Shown here piece after piece: positions 1 through 8,619 of a stretch of 64,000 nt of DNA; position 1 is the first letter of the stretch; each line of letters opens with the position of its first letter. The notes beneath the pieces are model-generated. The model did no database searches. It had not been told where the DNA came from and saw only the letters and a program-made list of their open reading frames with translations. Source of the stretch: Syntrophopropionicum propionicicum_A (GTDB lineage: Bacteria > Bacillota > Desulfotomaculia > Desulfotomaculales > Pelotomaculaceae); NCBI RefSeq assembly GCF_048984525.1, contig NZ_JBMGJC010000002.1, positions 62,001 through 126,000 of the forward strand. Direction: 5' to 3'. A program made the position numbers and the translations under genes.

Positions 1-240
1 TTGATTTCCATGGCCGGAGAGATGGATTTAGTAATTGTTGAGGGTTACAAGAAGGAAAAGTGGCCCAAAATAGAAGTATTTTACCGGCACGGGACTTCTG
101 AGCGGCCTGACATTCCGGACGGGGAGCTGCTGGCCGTGGTAAGCGACGTGCAGCCTGAAAAGGATGTCCCGCATTTTGGGCTTGACGACGCGGCGGGAGT
201 GGCGGAATATATTGAGCAGATGGTTTTAAAAAAGGTCTAA
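1..240 (+). CDS. mobB: MobB-like molybdopterin-guanine dinucleotide protein, C-terminal part
   Basis: The open frame runs in from the left edge, so only the C-terminal 79 residues are visible. The segment DLVIVEGYKKEKWPKIEV is typical of the end of MobB, the GTP-binding partner protein used in converting molybdopterin to its guanine dinucleotide form. The P-loop expected near the N terminus lies outside the window. The gene is followed after a few bases by a ThiF/MoeB-like gene and by moeA, moaC and mogA homologues, which supports a role in molybdenum/tungsten cofactor synthesis. The true start is not in the window. Confidence 0.8.
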   Translation: MISMAGEMDLVIVEGYKKEKWPKIEVFYRHGTSERPDIPDGELLAVVSDVQPEKDVPHFGLDDAAGVAEYIEQMVLKKV

Positions 241-263
241 ACGTGATTCGAGGGTTGATTTAC

Positions 264-1025
264 ATGACGGATAATAATTTTTTAACCGAAGAACAGGCGG
301 TGCGCTATCATCGCAATATTCTGTTGGAAGGGGTCGGCCGGAGAGGCCAGGAAAAGCTGCTTAGCGCCGGCGTGTTGCTGGTAGGCGCCGGAGGGCTGGG
401 ATCTCCCGCCGCCTTTTATCTTGCCGCGGCCGGTGTGGGGAGAATCGGCCTGATCGATAATGACACTGTTTCCCTGTCCAATCTCCAGCGCCAAATCCTA
501 CACACTACCCCGGACCTGGACCACTATAAAGTGGTCTCAGCCGCTGAGAAGCTGAAAGCGCTTAACCCCGCATTAAATATTGAGCCATACCAGGAGAGAT
601 TTACCGAAAATCTTGCAAGAGAACTTATAGAAAAATATGATTTTGTTATTGACTGCACCGATAATTATAAATCACGCTATATCATCAATGAGAATTGTGT
701 CAGGCTGAATATACCTTTTGTTTACGGAGGGGTACTGGCCTGGTCGGGACAGGCTTTTACAGTAGTACCAGGACGGGGACCGTGTTTTAAATGCATTTTT
801 CCTGTTGAGCCGCCGCCGGATGCGCCCACCACTACTGAACTTGGCGTTTTAGGCGCGGTGCCGGGTGTAATTGGTACTATTCAAGCGGCGGAAGCTGTAC
901 GTTTTATTCTTGGTGTGGGAGAACTGCTGGTGGGCAGGATGCTGGTTTACAGCGCGCTCCAGGCAAGGTTTTTTGAGGTGCCGGTGGAAAGAAGCACAGA
1001 CTGCCCGGTGTGCGGCAAATTGTGA
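264..1025 (+). CDS. ThiF/MoeB/HesA-family adenylyltransferase (E1-like)
   Basis: A protein of about 253 residues that should adenylate the C-terminal glycine of a ubiquitin-like sulfur carrier (MoaD or ThiS type) using ATP. The nucleotide-binding glycine motif GAGGLGSP is near residue 45, followed by the acidic DNDTVSLSNLQRQ strand. Two CxxC pairs (CFKC and CPVC) form the usual structural zinc site. At the loop where many homologues carry a cysteine before GVLG, this protein reads PTTTELGVLG, so that cysteine is absent. ATG 264 is preferred over an upstream in-frame GTG at 243 because family members begin near this residue. The neighbours favour a MoeB-like role over thiamine synthesis. Exact partner unknown. 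Confidence 0.82.
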   Translation: MTDNNFLTEEQAVRYHRNILLEGVGRRGQEKLLSAGVLLVGAGGLGSPAAFYLAAAGVGRIGLIDNDTVSLSNLQRQILHTTPDLDHYKVVSAAEKLKALNPALNIEPYQERFTENLARELIEKYDFVIDCTDNYKSRYIINENCVRLNIPFVYGGVLAWSGQAFTVVPGRGPCFKCIFPVEPPPDAPTTTELGVLGAVPGVIGTIQAAEAVRFILGVGELLVGRMLVYSALQARFFEVPVERSTDCPVCGKL

Positions 1026-1026
1026 C

Positions 1027-1137
1027 GTTAGAAATGAGATGTGAGACGTGAGACTAAAGGGACGGTCACAAGGGTCAAAAAGCTCTTGAGAAATACCAGG
1101 ATTCACACGACTCACGTCCCACGTCCCACGACTAAAA
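1027..1137 (+). repeat. Imperfect inverted intergenic repeat (GTGAGACGTGAGAC type)
   Basis: The gap contains GTGAGACGTGAGAC near the left end and CTCACGTCCCACGTCCCACG near the right end, which can pair as an imperfect hairpin. Similar short-period direct and inverted motifs of the GTCGTCGG/GTAGTCGG kind occur at 5855-5898 and 31531-31642, so this looks like one member of a family of dispersed intergenic elements. Confidence 0.55.
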
Positions 1138-1152
1138 TAAGGGGTGTTGTAA

Positions 1153-1332
1153 ATGTCAGAAATTAAGCAGGAAGTTTTGGATGCAGTCAGACAAGCGGCA
1201 AAGGACGGGAAGCTTACCTGTACGGAGGCCAGGAAACTGGCGCAAGATTTAAAAGTTGCCACTGGGACCGTGGGGAAGGCCGCGAATGAGCTGAAAATTA
1301 AAATCAAGTCATGCGAACTGGGATGCTTTTGA
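1153..1332 (+). CDS. Small 59-aa protein in the molybdopterin operon
   Basis: An ATG 8-9 bases after AGGGGTG opens a 59-residue frame starting MSEIKQEVLDAVRQAAK and ending CELGCF. It is lysine-rich and predicted helical; the centre (TCTEARKLAQDLKVATGTVG) looks like a small helix-turn-helix-like fold. The C-terminal CELGCF, with two cysteines, could bind a metal or a cluster. It sits between the E1-like gene and moeA, so a role tied to W/Mo cofactor or oxidoreductase synthesis is plausible but unproven. I recognise the pattern only as a conserved hypothetical in anaerobic Firmicutes. Confidence 0.65.
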   Translation: MSEIKQEVLDAVRQAAKDGKLTCTEARKLAQDLKVATGTVGKAANELKIKIKSCELGCF

Positions 1333-1423
1333 TCAAGGCTAAACTGTAAATAGCCTGCCGAATACTGAAGTCGCTGCATGGTTATATTTTAGACAGCGGT
1401 AATTTGTGCTTTGGAGTGTGCTT

Positions 1424-2665
1424 ATGGCCGAACTTTTTACTGTATTGACACTGGATGAGGCAAGGGCTGCAATAATGAGCCACATGCCTGTTGTTAGTGC
1501 CGGCGTAAAGGTCCCCATTCTGGAAAGCCTTGGCCGCCGCCTGGCCGCGGAAGTGCGGGCGGTAGATGATGTGCCTGCTTTCAACAGATCAACAGTGGAC
1601 GGATACGCTGTAAAGGCGAAAGATACATATGGAGCTTCAGAAGGGATACCATCTTATGTTGATGTAAGCGGCGAGGTGCTGATAGGCCGGGTGCCGTCCG
1701 GCCGGGTCAATGCCGGCCAGGCCTGGTATATAGCCACAGGCGGGATGCTTCCCGAGGGGACTGACGCGGTTGTGATGGTGGAATACACGGAAGAGCTTGA
1801 CAGCCGTACGATCGGAATTAACAGGCCGGTTGCTCCCGGCGAAAATGTTATCCGCATCGGAGAGGACATTGCGGCCGGAGACGTCGCGCTCCCGGCAGGC
1901 CACAGGATCAGGCCGCAGGACCTGGGGCTGCTTTCATCTATCGGTGTCACCGACGTGGAGGTAATCCCTCCAACTAAAGTCGGTATTATCTCGACGGGCG
2001 ATGAACTGATCGACCCGTTGAAGGTACCCTCTCCCGGTCAAATCAGGGACATTAACTCATATGTCCTGCATGGCGCCGTGGCTGCTTCAGGAGGCAAGCC
2101 CCGCCTGTACGGCATCGTCCCGGATGACTACGAAAAAATGAGAGACGCTCTGGCGCGGGCGCTGGATGAAAACGATATGGTCCTCATCTCAGGAGGAAGC
2201 TCGGTTGGCGCCCGTGACGTCACATTCAATGTTATAGACTCCGCCGGAAAGCCAGGTGTGATTTTTCACGGTATTTCCGTTAAGCCCGGCAAACCTACGG
2301 CCGGGGCATTTATAGGAGGCAAACCATTATTCGGCCTGCCCGGTCACCCGGCGTCAGCCCTGGTTATATTTGATGTTCTGGTCGCGCCGCTCCTGCGTGA
2401 CGGCGCTTACCCGGCCACTGAAGAGGAGTCCGCTTTGGAGTTTCCGGTTAAGGCGGTTATTACCCGCAACCTTCATTCCGCAGCCGGGCGCAAGGACTAT
2501 TTCCGGGTTAAAATCAGCAGTAAAGAAGGTCAGCTTTTTGCCGAGCCGGTGCTTGGCAAATCAGGGTTGATCAATACTATGATCAAAGCGGACGGACTTG
2601 CCCGCATTCCTGCCGGCAAAGAAGGTGTTGAGGCCGGCGAGATTGTGGATGTAAAATTGTTTTAA
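1424..2665 (+). CDS. moeA: Molybdopterin molybdenumtransferase MoeA
   Basis: About 413 residues, normal length for MoeA, which inserts molybdate or tungstate into adenylylated molybdopterin. Typical motifs are present: PAFNRSTVDGYAVKA near residue 55, the ATGGMLPEGTDAVV loop, ISTGDEL in the MoCF-binding domain, LISGGSSVGARD and KPGKPT, then GLPGHPASA. ATG 1424 follows GGAG with 7-base spacing and is preferred over the GTG at 1406. A second, longer MoeA-type gene follows directly, so this cell carries two paralogues, which is common where both Mo and W are used. Confidence 0.93.
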   Translation: MAELFTVLTLDEARAAIMSHMPVVSAGVKVPILESLGRRLAAEVRAVDDVPAFNRSTVDGYAVKAKDTYGASEGIPSYVDVSGEVLIGRVPSGRVNAGQAWYIATGGMLPEGTDAVVMVEYTEELDSRTIGINRPVAPGENVIRIGEDIAAGDVALPAGHRIRPQDLGLLSSIGVTDVEVIPPTKVGIISTGDELIDPLKVPSPGQIRDINSYVLHGAVAASGGKPRLYGIVPDDYEKMRDALARALDENDMVLISGGSSVGARDVTFNVIDSAGKPGVIFHGISVKPGKPTAGAFIGGKPLFGLPGHPASALVIFDVLVAPLLRDGAYPATEEESALEFPVKAVITRNLHSAAGRKDYFRVKISSKEGQLFAEPVLGKSGLINTMIKADGLARIPAGKEGVEAGEIVDVKLF

Positions 2666-2729
2666 ATGTAAATTTAGCGAATTAGTAAATTTTGCCTATT
2701 TGTGTATTGATTGAGGTGCTTAGTAAAGT

Positions 2730-4652
2730 ATGAAGCGTAAAGTATATCTCGACGACCTGCCCTGGGAAGAAGCATTAGGGCGCTACCTTAATTATCTCGC
2801 CGGTATTGGAGCGCTGGATCCGGGCAGGCCTGAACTGGTTCCTGTTGAAGAGGCGCTGGGCAGGATAACAGCGGCGCCGGTTTACGCCGGGATTTCATCT
2901 CCTCATTACCATGCTTCGGCCATGGACGGTATGGCTGTCCGCTCTTCTGACACTTACGGGGCTTCGGAAACAACCCCCATACAGTTGAAAGTCGGTGAGG
3001 CCGCGACCCTGGTGGATACGGGCGACCCGCTGCCGGACGGCTGTGACGCTGTAATAATGATCGAAGACGTGCACTATGTAAAACCGGATCTTATCGAGAT
3101 TATTCAGGCCGCGCCCCCCTGGCAGCATGTCAGGGTTGTGGGGGAGGACCTGGTGGCGACAGAAATGATCATATCCTCAAACCATCCCGTAAGGCCGGTT
3201 GATGTAGGCGCCCTGCTCGCGGGCGGTGTTGACCGGATCTATGTTTATCCCCGCCCGCGGGTGGCTATTTTGCCGACCGGCACGGAGTTGGTGCAGCCCG
3301 GCTCGAATTTGAAGCCGGGGGATATTATTGAGTACAACTCCAGGATGCTGGGGGCGATAGTGGAGAAATGGGGCGGCATCGCCCTGCGCAGGGAAATCAC
3401 GGTGGACCACTTTGAAAGCATCAAGGCTGCGCTGGCCAAAGCCGCTGATGAAGCTGACATTGTACTGATAAACGCCGGGTCATCGGCAGGTTCCGAGGAC
3501 TTTACCGCTGACGCGATAAGGTCTCTGGGAACGGTGCTGGTGCATGGCGTGGCCACCAAGCCGGGTAAACCGGTAATACTCGGTCAGATAAACGGCAGGC
3601 CGGCGATAGGTGTGCCCGGCTATCCTGTATCCGCATACATAGATCTGGATCTCTTTGTCAAACCGGTTTTTTTTAAAAAACTCGGTACCGTGCCTCCCGC
3701 GGTGGAAAAAATTGAAGCCTCGGTGACCAGGAAAATGGTTTCACCTATAGGCGTGGAGGAATTTGTACGGGTTAAGCTGGGTCAGGTGGGAGATAAAATC
3801 GTAGCAACCCCCATTTCCCGCGGCGCCGGGATCCTGATGTCGCTGGTGCAGGCTGACGGGATGATCCGGATCCCGCAGAATTCAGAAGGATTTAACGCCG
3901 GAGAAACCGCGCCGGTGGAGCTTTATAAAACCGCGCGGGAAATAAGAGAGACCTCCGTTATCATCGGCAGCCATGACCTGACCCTGGACGTGCTGGCCAA
4001 TTTTCTGCGGCGCAAATTTCCCGAGGCGACCCTATCATCGGCTCATGTCGGCAGCCTGGGCGGGCTGACCGCGTTGAGGCGCGGGGAGGCTCACTGCGCC
4101 GGGGTCCACCTGCTTGACGAGGAAACCGGCGATTACAATGTATCCTATGTAAAGAGAATACTTCCCGGACGTAATACTATTCTGGTAAACCTGGTTTACC
4201 GCGAACAGGGGCTTATTATAGCTAAAGGCAACCCCAAGGACATATCAAATCTAAAAGATTTAACCAGGGAAGGCGTAAGTTTCGTCAACCGGCAGCGCGG
4301 CGCCGGCACCAGGATCCTGCTTGATTACCTGCTGAGGGAGCAGGGCATTGATCCCGAACAAATTAACGGTTACGACCACGAGGAGTATACCCATATGGCA
4401 GTAGCCGTCGCGGTCAAAGCGGGAGCGGCTGATGCCGGGCTGGGCATACAGGCGGCGGCCCGGGCCCTGGGCCTGGACTTTGCCGGTATCGTGGAGGAGC
4501 GCTATGACCTGTGCATACCTGAAGAATACTGGGATATGCCTTATATCCAGCGCCTGCTGGAAGTAATGAGGATGCCCGAGTTCCAGGAAGAAGTTAAACG
4601 GCTTGGCGGATACGACCTGCGTGACTGTGGGAAAGTTATGTGGCAGGGTTAG
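2730..4652 (+). CDS. MoeA fused to a substrate-binding (PBP-like) domain
   Basis: A 640-residue two-part protein. Residues 1 to about 405 form a complete MoeA (SAMDGMAVRSSDTYGAS, DTGDPLPDGCDAV, LPTGTEL, NAGSSAGSED, KPGKPV, GVPGYPVSAY). Residues about 410-640 resemble a periplasmic-binding or LysR effector-binding fold (SVIIGSHDLTLDVL, RQRGAGTRILLDYLLR, DAGLGIQAAA), the kind found in molybdate/tungstate-binding proteins, here without a signal peptide. The fusion architecture is known in anaerobes and archaea. The tail probably binds oxyanion or cofactor inside the cell; that role is inferred from the fold. It sits between moeA and moaC in one direction. Confidence 0.9.
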   Translation: MKRKVYLDDLPWEEALGRYLNYLAGIGALDPGRPELVPVEEALGRITAAPVYAGISSPHYHASAMDGMAVRSSDTYGASETTPIQLKVGEAATLVDTGDPLPDGCDAVIMIEDVHYVKPDLIEIIQAAPPWQHVRVVGEDLVATEMIISSNHPVRPVDVGALLAGGVDRIYVYPRPRVAILPTGTELVQPGSNLKPGDIIEYNSRMLGAIVEKWGGIALRREITVDHFESIKAALAKAADEADIVLINAGSSAGSEDFTADAIRSLGTVLVHGVATKPGKPVILGQINGRPAIGVPGYPVSAYIDLDLFVKPVFFKKLGTVPPAVEKIEASVTRKMVSPIGVEEFVRVKLGQVGDKIVATPISRGAGILMSLVQADGMIRIPQNSEGFNAGETAPVELYKTAREIRETSVIIGSHDLTLDVLANFLRRKFPEATLSSAHVGSLGGLTALRRGEAHCAGVHLLDEETGDYNVSYVKRILPGRNTILVNLVYREQGLIIAKGNPKDISNLKDLTREGVSFVNRQRGAGTRILLDYLLREQGIDPEQINGYDHEEYTHMAVAVAVKAGAADAGLGIQAAARALGLDFAGIVEERYDLCIPEEYWDMPYIQRLLEVMRMPEFQEEVKRLGGYDLRDCGKVMWQG

Positions 4653-4735
4653 AAGAGGAAATGCTAAAACATTAATAAGTATTTGTCCAAAATTGTCCGG
4701 CTTCAGGCCGGCAGTTTGGTGATGGAGGGTTAATG

Positions 4736-5236
4736 ATGAGCAAGCTGACTCATTTGGATGAATTTGGCCAGGCCAGGATGGTAGAAGTGGGCGGAAAAGA
4801 ATTTACCCGCAGGGAGGCTGTGGCCCGGGGAGAAGTGACCATGCGCGCGGAAACGCTGGATATGATCCTTGCCGGAAAAGTTCCCAAAGGAGAAGTATTT
4901 GGTGTGGCTCGCGTGGCCGGGATCATGGCGGCTAAAAAGACTCCGGATTTAATACCCCTCTGTCACCCCCTGGCGCTGACGGGAGTCGATGTCCATTTTC
5001 GGCCGGACCGTGAGCGCAGCAGGGTCGAAATCGAAGCCAAAGCCAGGACGACGGGGCAGACCGGGGTGGAGATGGAGGCCCTGACTGCTGTGTCGGCTGC
5101 GGCCCTGGCCATTTATGACATGTGCAAGGCGGCGGACCGGGAGATGGTCATCGGCGCCGTCAGGCTGGTGCGTAAAAGCGGAGGTAAAAGCGGCGTCTTC
5201 CAGCGTGAGGGCGAGGAAGATTGGCCTGAATTGTAG
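4736..5236 (+). CDS. moaC: Cyclic pyranopterin monophosphate synthase MoaC
   Basis: About 166 residues. MoaC converts the MoaA product to cyclic pyranopterin monophosphate, the first committed molybdopterin intermediate. Signature stretches are IPLCHPLALTGVDV and TGVEMEALTAVSAAAL, followed by the conserved DMCKA helix. Two ATGs in tandem (4733 and 4736) follow GGAGGG; the second has the better spacing. No moaA is seen in this window, so it must lie elsewhere or upstream. Confidence 0.93.
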   Translation: MSKLTHLDEFGQARMVEVGGKEFTRREAVARGEVTMRAETLDMILAGKVPKGEVFGVARVAGIMAAKKTPDLIPLCHPLALTGVDVHFRPDRERSRVEIEAKARTTGQTGVEMEALTAVSAAALAIYDMCKAADREMVIGAVRLVRKSGGKSGVFQREGEEDWPEL

Positions 5237-5320
5237 GACCGGTTTATCTGGCCATTGTAAGGTTAAAGCTGTATCCGCCAGAATGCGTTATAACTATATT
5301 TTTTAATAGGGGTTGTTAAC

Positions 5321-5812
5321 TTGTATAAGATAGGCATCATCACTGTCAGCGATAAAGGGTCCCGCGGCGAGCGGGTGGACGAAAGCGGACCGGCCATAAG
5401 GGATATGGTGAAATCCCTCGGCGAAGTGACAAGCTACGTTGTTGTACCCGATGACCTGGACCTTTTAAAAGAAGCCATGATTAATATGTCAGACAAGGAA
5501 AAGATCGACCTGGTTTTCACCTCCGGCGGTACAGGCTTCAGTCCCAGGGACAACACCCCCGAGGCTACCCTGGCCGTAATCCACAAACAGGCGCCCGGCC
5601 TGGCCGAGGCCATGCGTGCTGAAAGTTTGAAAAAAACCAACCGGGCGATGCTTTCCAGGGCTGTCGCGGGTATTCGCAACAGCACCCTGATCATAAACAT
5701 GCCCGGCAGTGTTAAAGCGGTGCGGGAATGCCTCGCGGTAATAATGCCTGCCCTGCCACACGGCCTGGAGATCCTGACCGGCAGGGGCGGTGAGTGCGGC
5801 TCGACTGAATAA
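5321..5812 (+). CDS. mogA: Molybdopterin adenylyltransferase (MogA/MoaB family)
   Basis: A 163-residue single-domain MoCF protein that adenylates molybdopterin before metal insertion by MoeA. It has the family's TSGGTGFSPRDNTPEATL motif and the closing NMPGSVKAVRECL segment. Translation starts at TTG after AGGGGTTG. The last codons and stop are duplicated about 125 bases downstream (see the repeat entry at 5775), so the gene end sits at a site of past local rearrangement while the frame itself is intact. Confidence 0.9.
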   Translation: MYKIGIITVSDKGSRGERVDESGPAIRDMVKSLGEVTSYVVVPDDLDLLKEAMINMSDKEKIDLVFTSGGTGFSPRDNTPEATLAVIHKQAPGLAEAMRAESLKKTNRAMLSRAVAGIRNSTLIINMPGSVKAVRECLAVIMPALPHGLEILTGRGGECGSTE

Positions 5813-5937
5813 TTCTTCTTTATTCTTTCAAATCCTAGGGCAGCCGCCCCAAGAATTTTTTGTTACCGACGACCGACGTCCTACGTCTGACGACCGAATT
5901 GACCGGCAGGGGCGGCGAGTGCGGCTCGACTGAATAA
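5775..5937 (+). repeat. Duplicated mogA 3' end flanking a CGACGACC-type element
   Basis: The 38 bases 5775-5812, ending in the mogA stop, recur at 5900-5937 with one visible mismatch (GGCGGTGAG against GGCGGCGAG). Between the copies lies an 87-base insert whose right half reads CCGACGACCGACGTCC and TCTGACGACCGAA, the dispersed-repeat type also seen at 31531-31642. Duplicated target flanking an element suggests insertion or slippage. Confidence 0.8.
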
Positions 5938-6117
5938 AGTCGAGTTTTTTCTTTTTACGGACCTGTATAAAACTTTTAACTATGTGGGAAAATATTTCTA
6001 GAGCAAGAGTAAAAATAAAAAATAACCTGTAAATAAGATAGAAGAAGATATTAAAAGCTATTACATGATAATTGCCCTTTATTAGCCTAAATAAGGAAAA
6101 TTATGCGGTGATCTAAT

Positions 6118-6146
6118 TTGCTTTTGATAATCTAATTCTATATTAT
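6118..6146 (+). promoter_or_regulatory. Sigma-A-type promoter of groESL
   Basis: TTGCTT at 6118-6123 and TATTAT at 6141-6146 are separated by 17 bases, giving a start point near 6153, just upstream of the CIRCE operator. Confidence 0.65.
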
Positions 6147-6158
6147 ATTTACGTAATG

Positions 6159-6185
6159 TTAGCACTCATTGACCTTGAGTGCTAA
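6159..6185 (+). promoter_or_regulatory. CIRCE operator (HrcA-binding site)
   Basis: A perfect TTAGCACTC, nine-base spacer, GAGTGCTAA inverted repeat. CIRCE is the HrcA repressor site of class I heat-shock operons. It lies in the expected 5' untranslated leader of groES, so the operon should be repressed by HrcA and induced when heat or misfolded protein occupies GroEL. Confidence 0.97.
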
Positions 6186-6228
6186 CAAATGATGTAACCA
6201 AACCAACCGTTAACAAGGAGGGGTTTAA

Positions 6229-6513
6229 GTGATCAGACCATTAGGCGAAAGGGTGGTTGTTAAACCGCTGCCCAGCGAGGAAAGGACCAAAGGCGGCATT
6301 GTCCTGCCTGATACGGCCAAGGAAAAGCCCCAGGAGGGGGAAGTAATAGCCGTGGGTTCCGGTAAGATTCTAGAAACCGGCCAGCGTGTTCCCATCGACC
6401 TGAAACCGGGGGACAGAATTCTTTTCTCCAAGTATGCCGGAAACGAAGTCAAGATTGACGACGTTGAATATTTGATCATGCGTGAAGCCGACATCCTCGG
6501 CGTAATCGAGTAA
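6229..6513 (+). CDS. groES: Co-chaperonin GroES
   Basis: 94 residues, standard length. GroES caps the GroEL cage. It begins IRPLGERVVVKPLP and carries the mobile-loop region around EERTKGGIVLPDTAKEKP and the roof segment. A strong AAGGAGG precedes the GTG start. It is followed by groEL after 25 bases and is preceded by CIRCE. Confidence 0.97.
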   Translation: MIRPLGERVVVKPLPSEERTKGGIVLPDTAKEKPQEGEVIAVGSGKILETGQRVPIDLKPGDRILFSKYAGNEVKIDDVEYLIMREADILGVIE

Positions 6514-6538
6514 CAGGTAAAAAGAGGAGGTAAGAAAA

Positions 6539-8188
<1,650 letters not shown>

Positions 8189-8200
8189 TAAAGCCCAAGG

Positions 8201-8248
8201 CATATAAATGAAGGGGGACCGTTGACGCGGTTCCCCTTCATTTATATG
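8201..8248 (+). terminator. Long hairpin after groEL
   Basis: CATATAAATGAAGGGG is repeated in inverted form around the loop GTTGACGC, giving a near-perfect 20-bp stem 12 bases after the groEL stop. There is only a weak T stretch afterwards, so it may protect the mRNA end as well as stop transcription. Confidence 0.7.
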
Positions 8249-8494
8249 GGTCCTTTTACCAGTTCGAATAGAAAATTGGGGAGCCCCTCATATTTTGGCC
8301 GTTTGCTAATAACAAGAGAAAAGCAAACAAAAAGAACGTCCCCTGTTGTTTCCCCCTGTTCAATGTCGTATATTGTCGTAATATGTCGCAATATTCATAA
8401 TAAAGATAAAATAAAATATATTAAAAATGTTCAAAAATATATCTTCTTTTAATCTGGTATTTATAGTATATTAAATCTAAGATGCTTCCGATTT

Positions 8495-8591
8495 GTTACG
8501 TCCTAATGGGATGTGACAAACGAGAGGGTATGACGAGCAATTGCCATACCTGCCGGCGCGCAAAGGAAGAGGGTGTCCTCTTCCTTTTTTT
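8495..8591 (+). promoter_or_regulatory. Structured leader with terminator upstream of the oxidoreductase (riboswitch-like attenuator)
   Basis: Three hairpins stand in order before the AOR gene: GTTACGTCC pairing with GGATGTGAC (8495-8517), GGTATG with CATACC (8527-8550), and GGAAGAGG with CCTCTTCC followed by seven or more T (8565-8591). A terminator in the leader directly before a W/Mo enzyme gene suggests transcription attenuation, possibly by a cofactor-sensing RNA. I could not match it confidently to the Moco/Tuco motif. Confidence 0.5.
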
Positions 8592-8619
8592 ATGTTTTCA
8601 AATAAAGGAGGGGTTTAAA

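Noticed and set aside
6077..6090. 14-base inverse match to TTAGGCTAATAAAG at 56301
   Set aside because: A 14-base match somewhere in 64 kb is expected by chance in AT-rich DNA.
8495..8591. Firm assignment as Moco/Tuco riboswitch
   Set aside because: Context fits but I could not align the conserved core, so only a riboswitch-like leader is claimed.
8482..8619. N-terminal extension of the oxidoreductase
   Set aside because: It would translate the attenuator hairpins; AAAGGAGGGG directly precedes ATG 8620, which matches the family N terminus.
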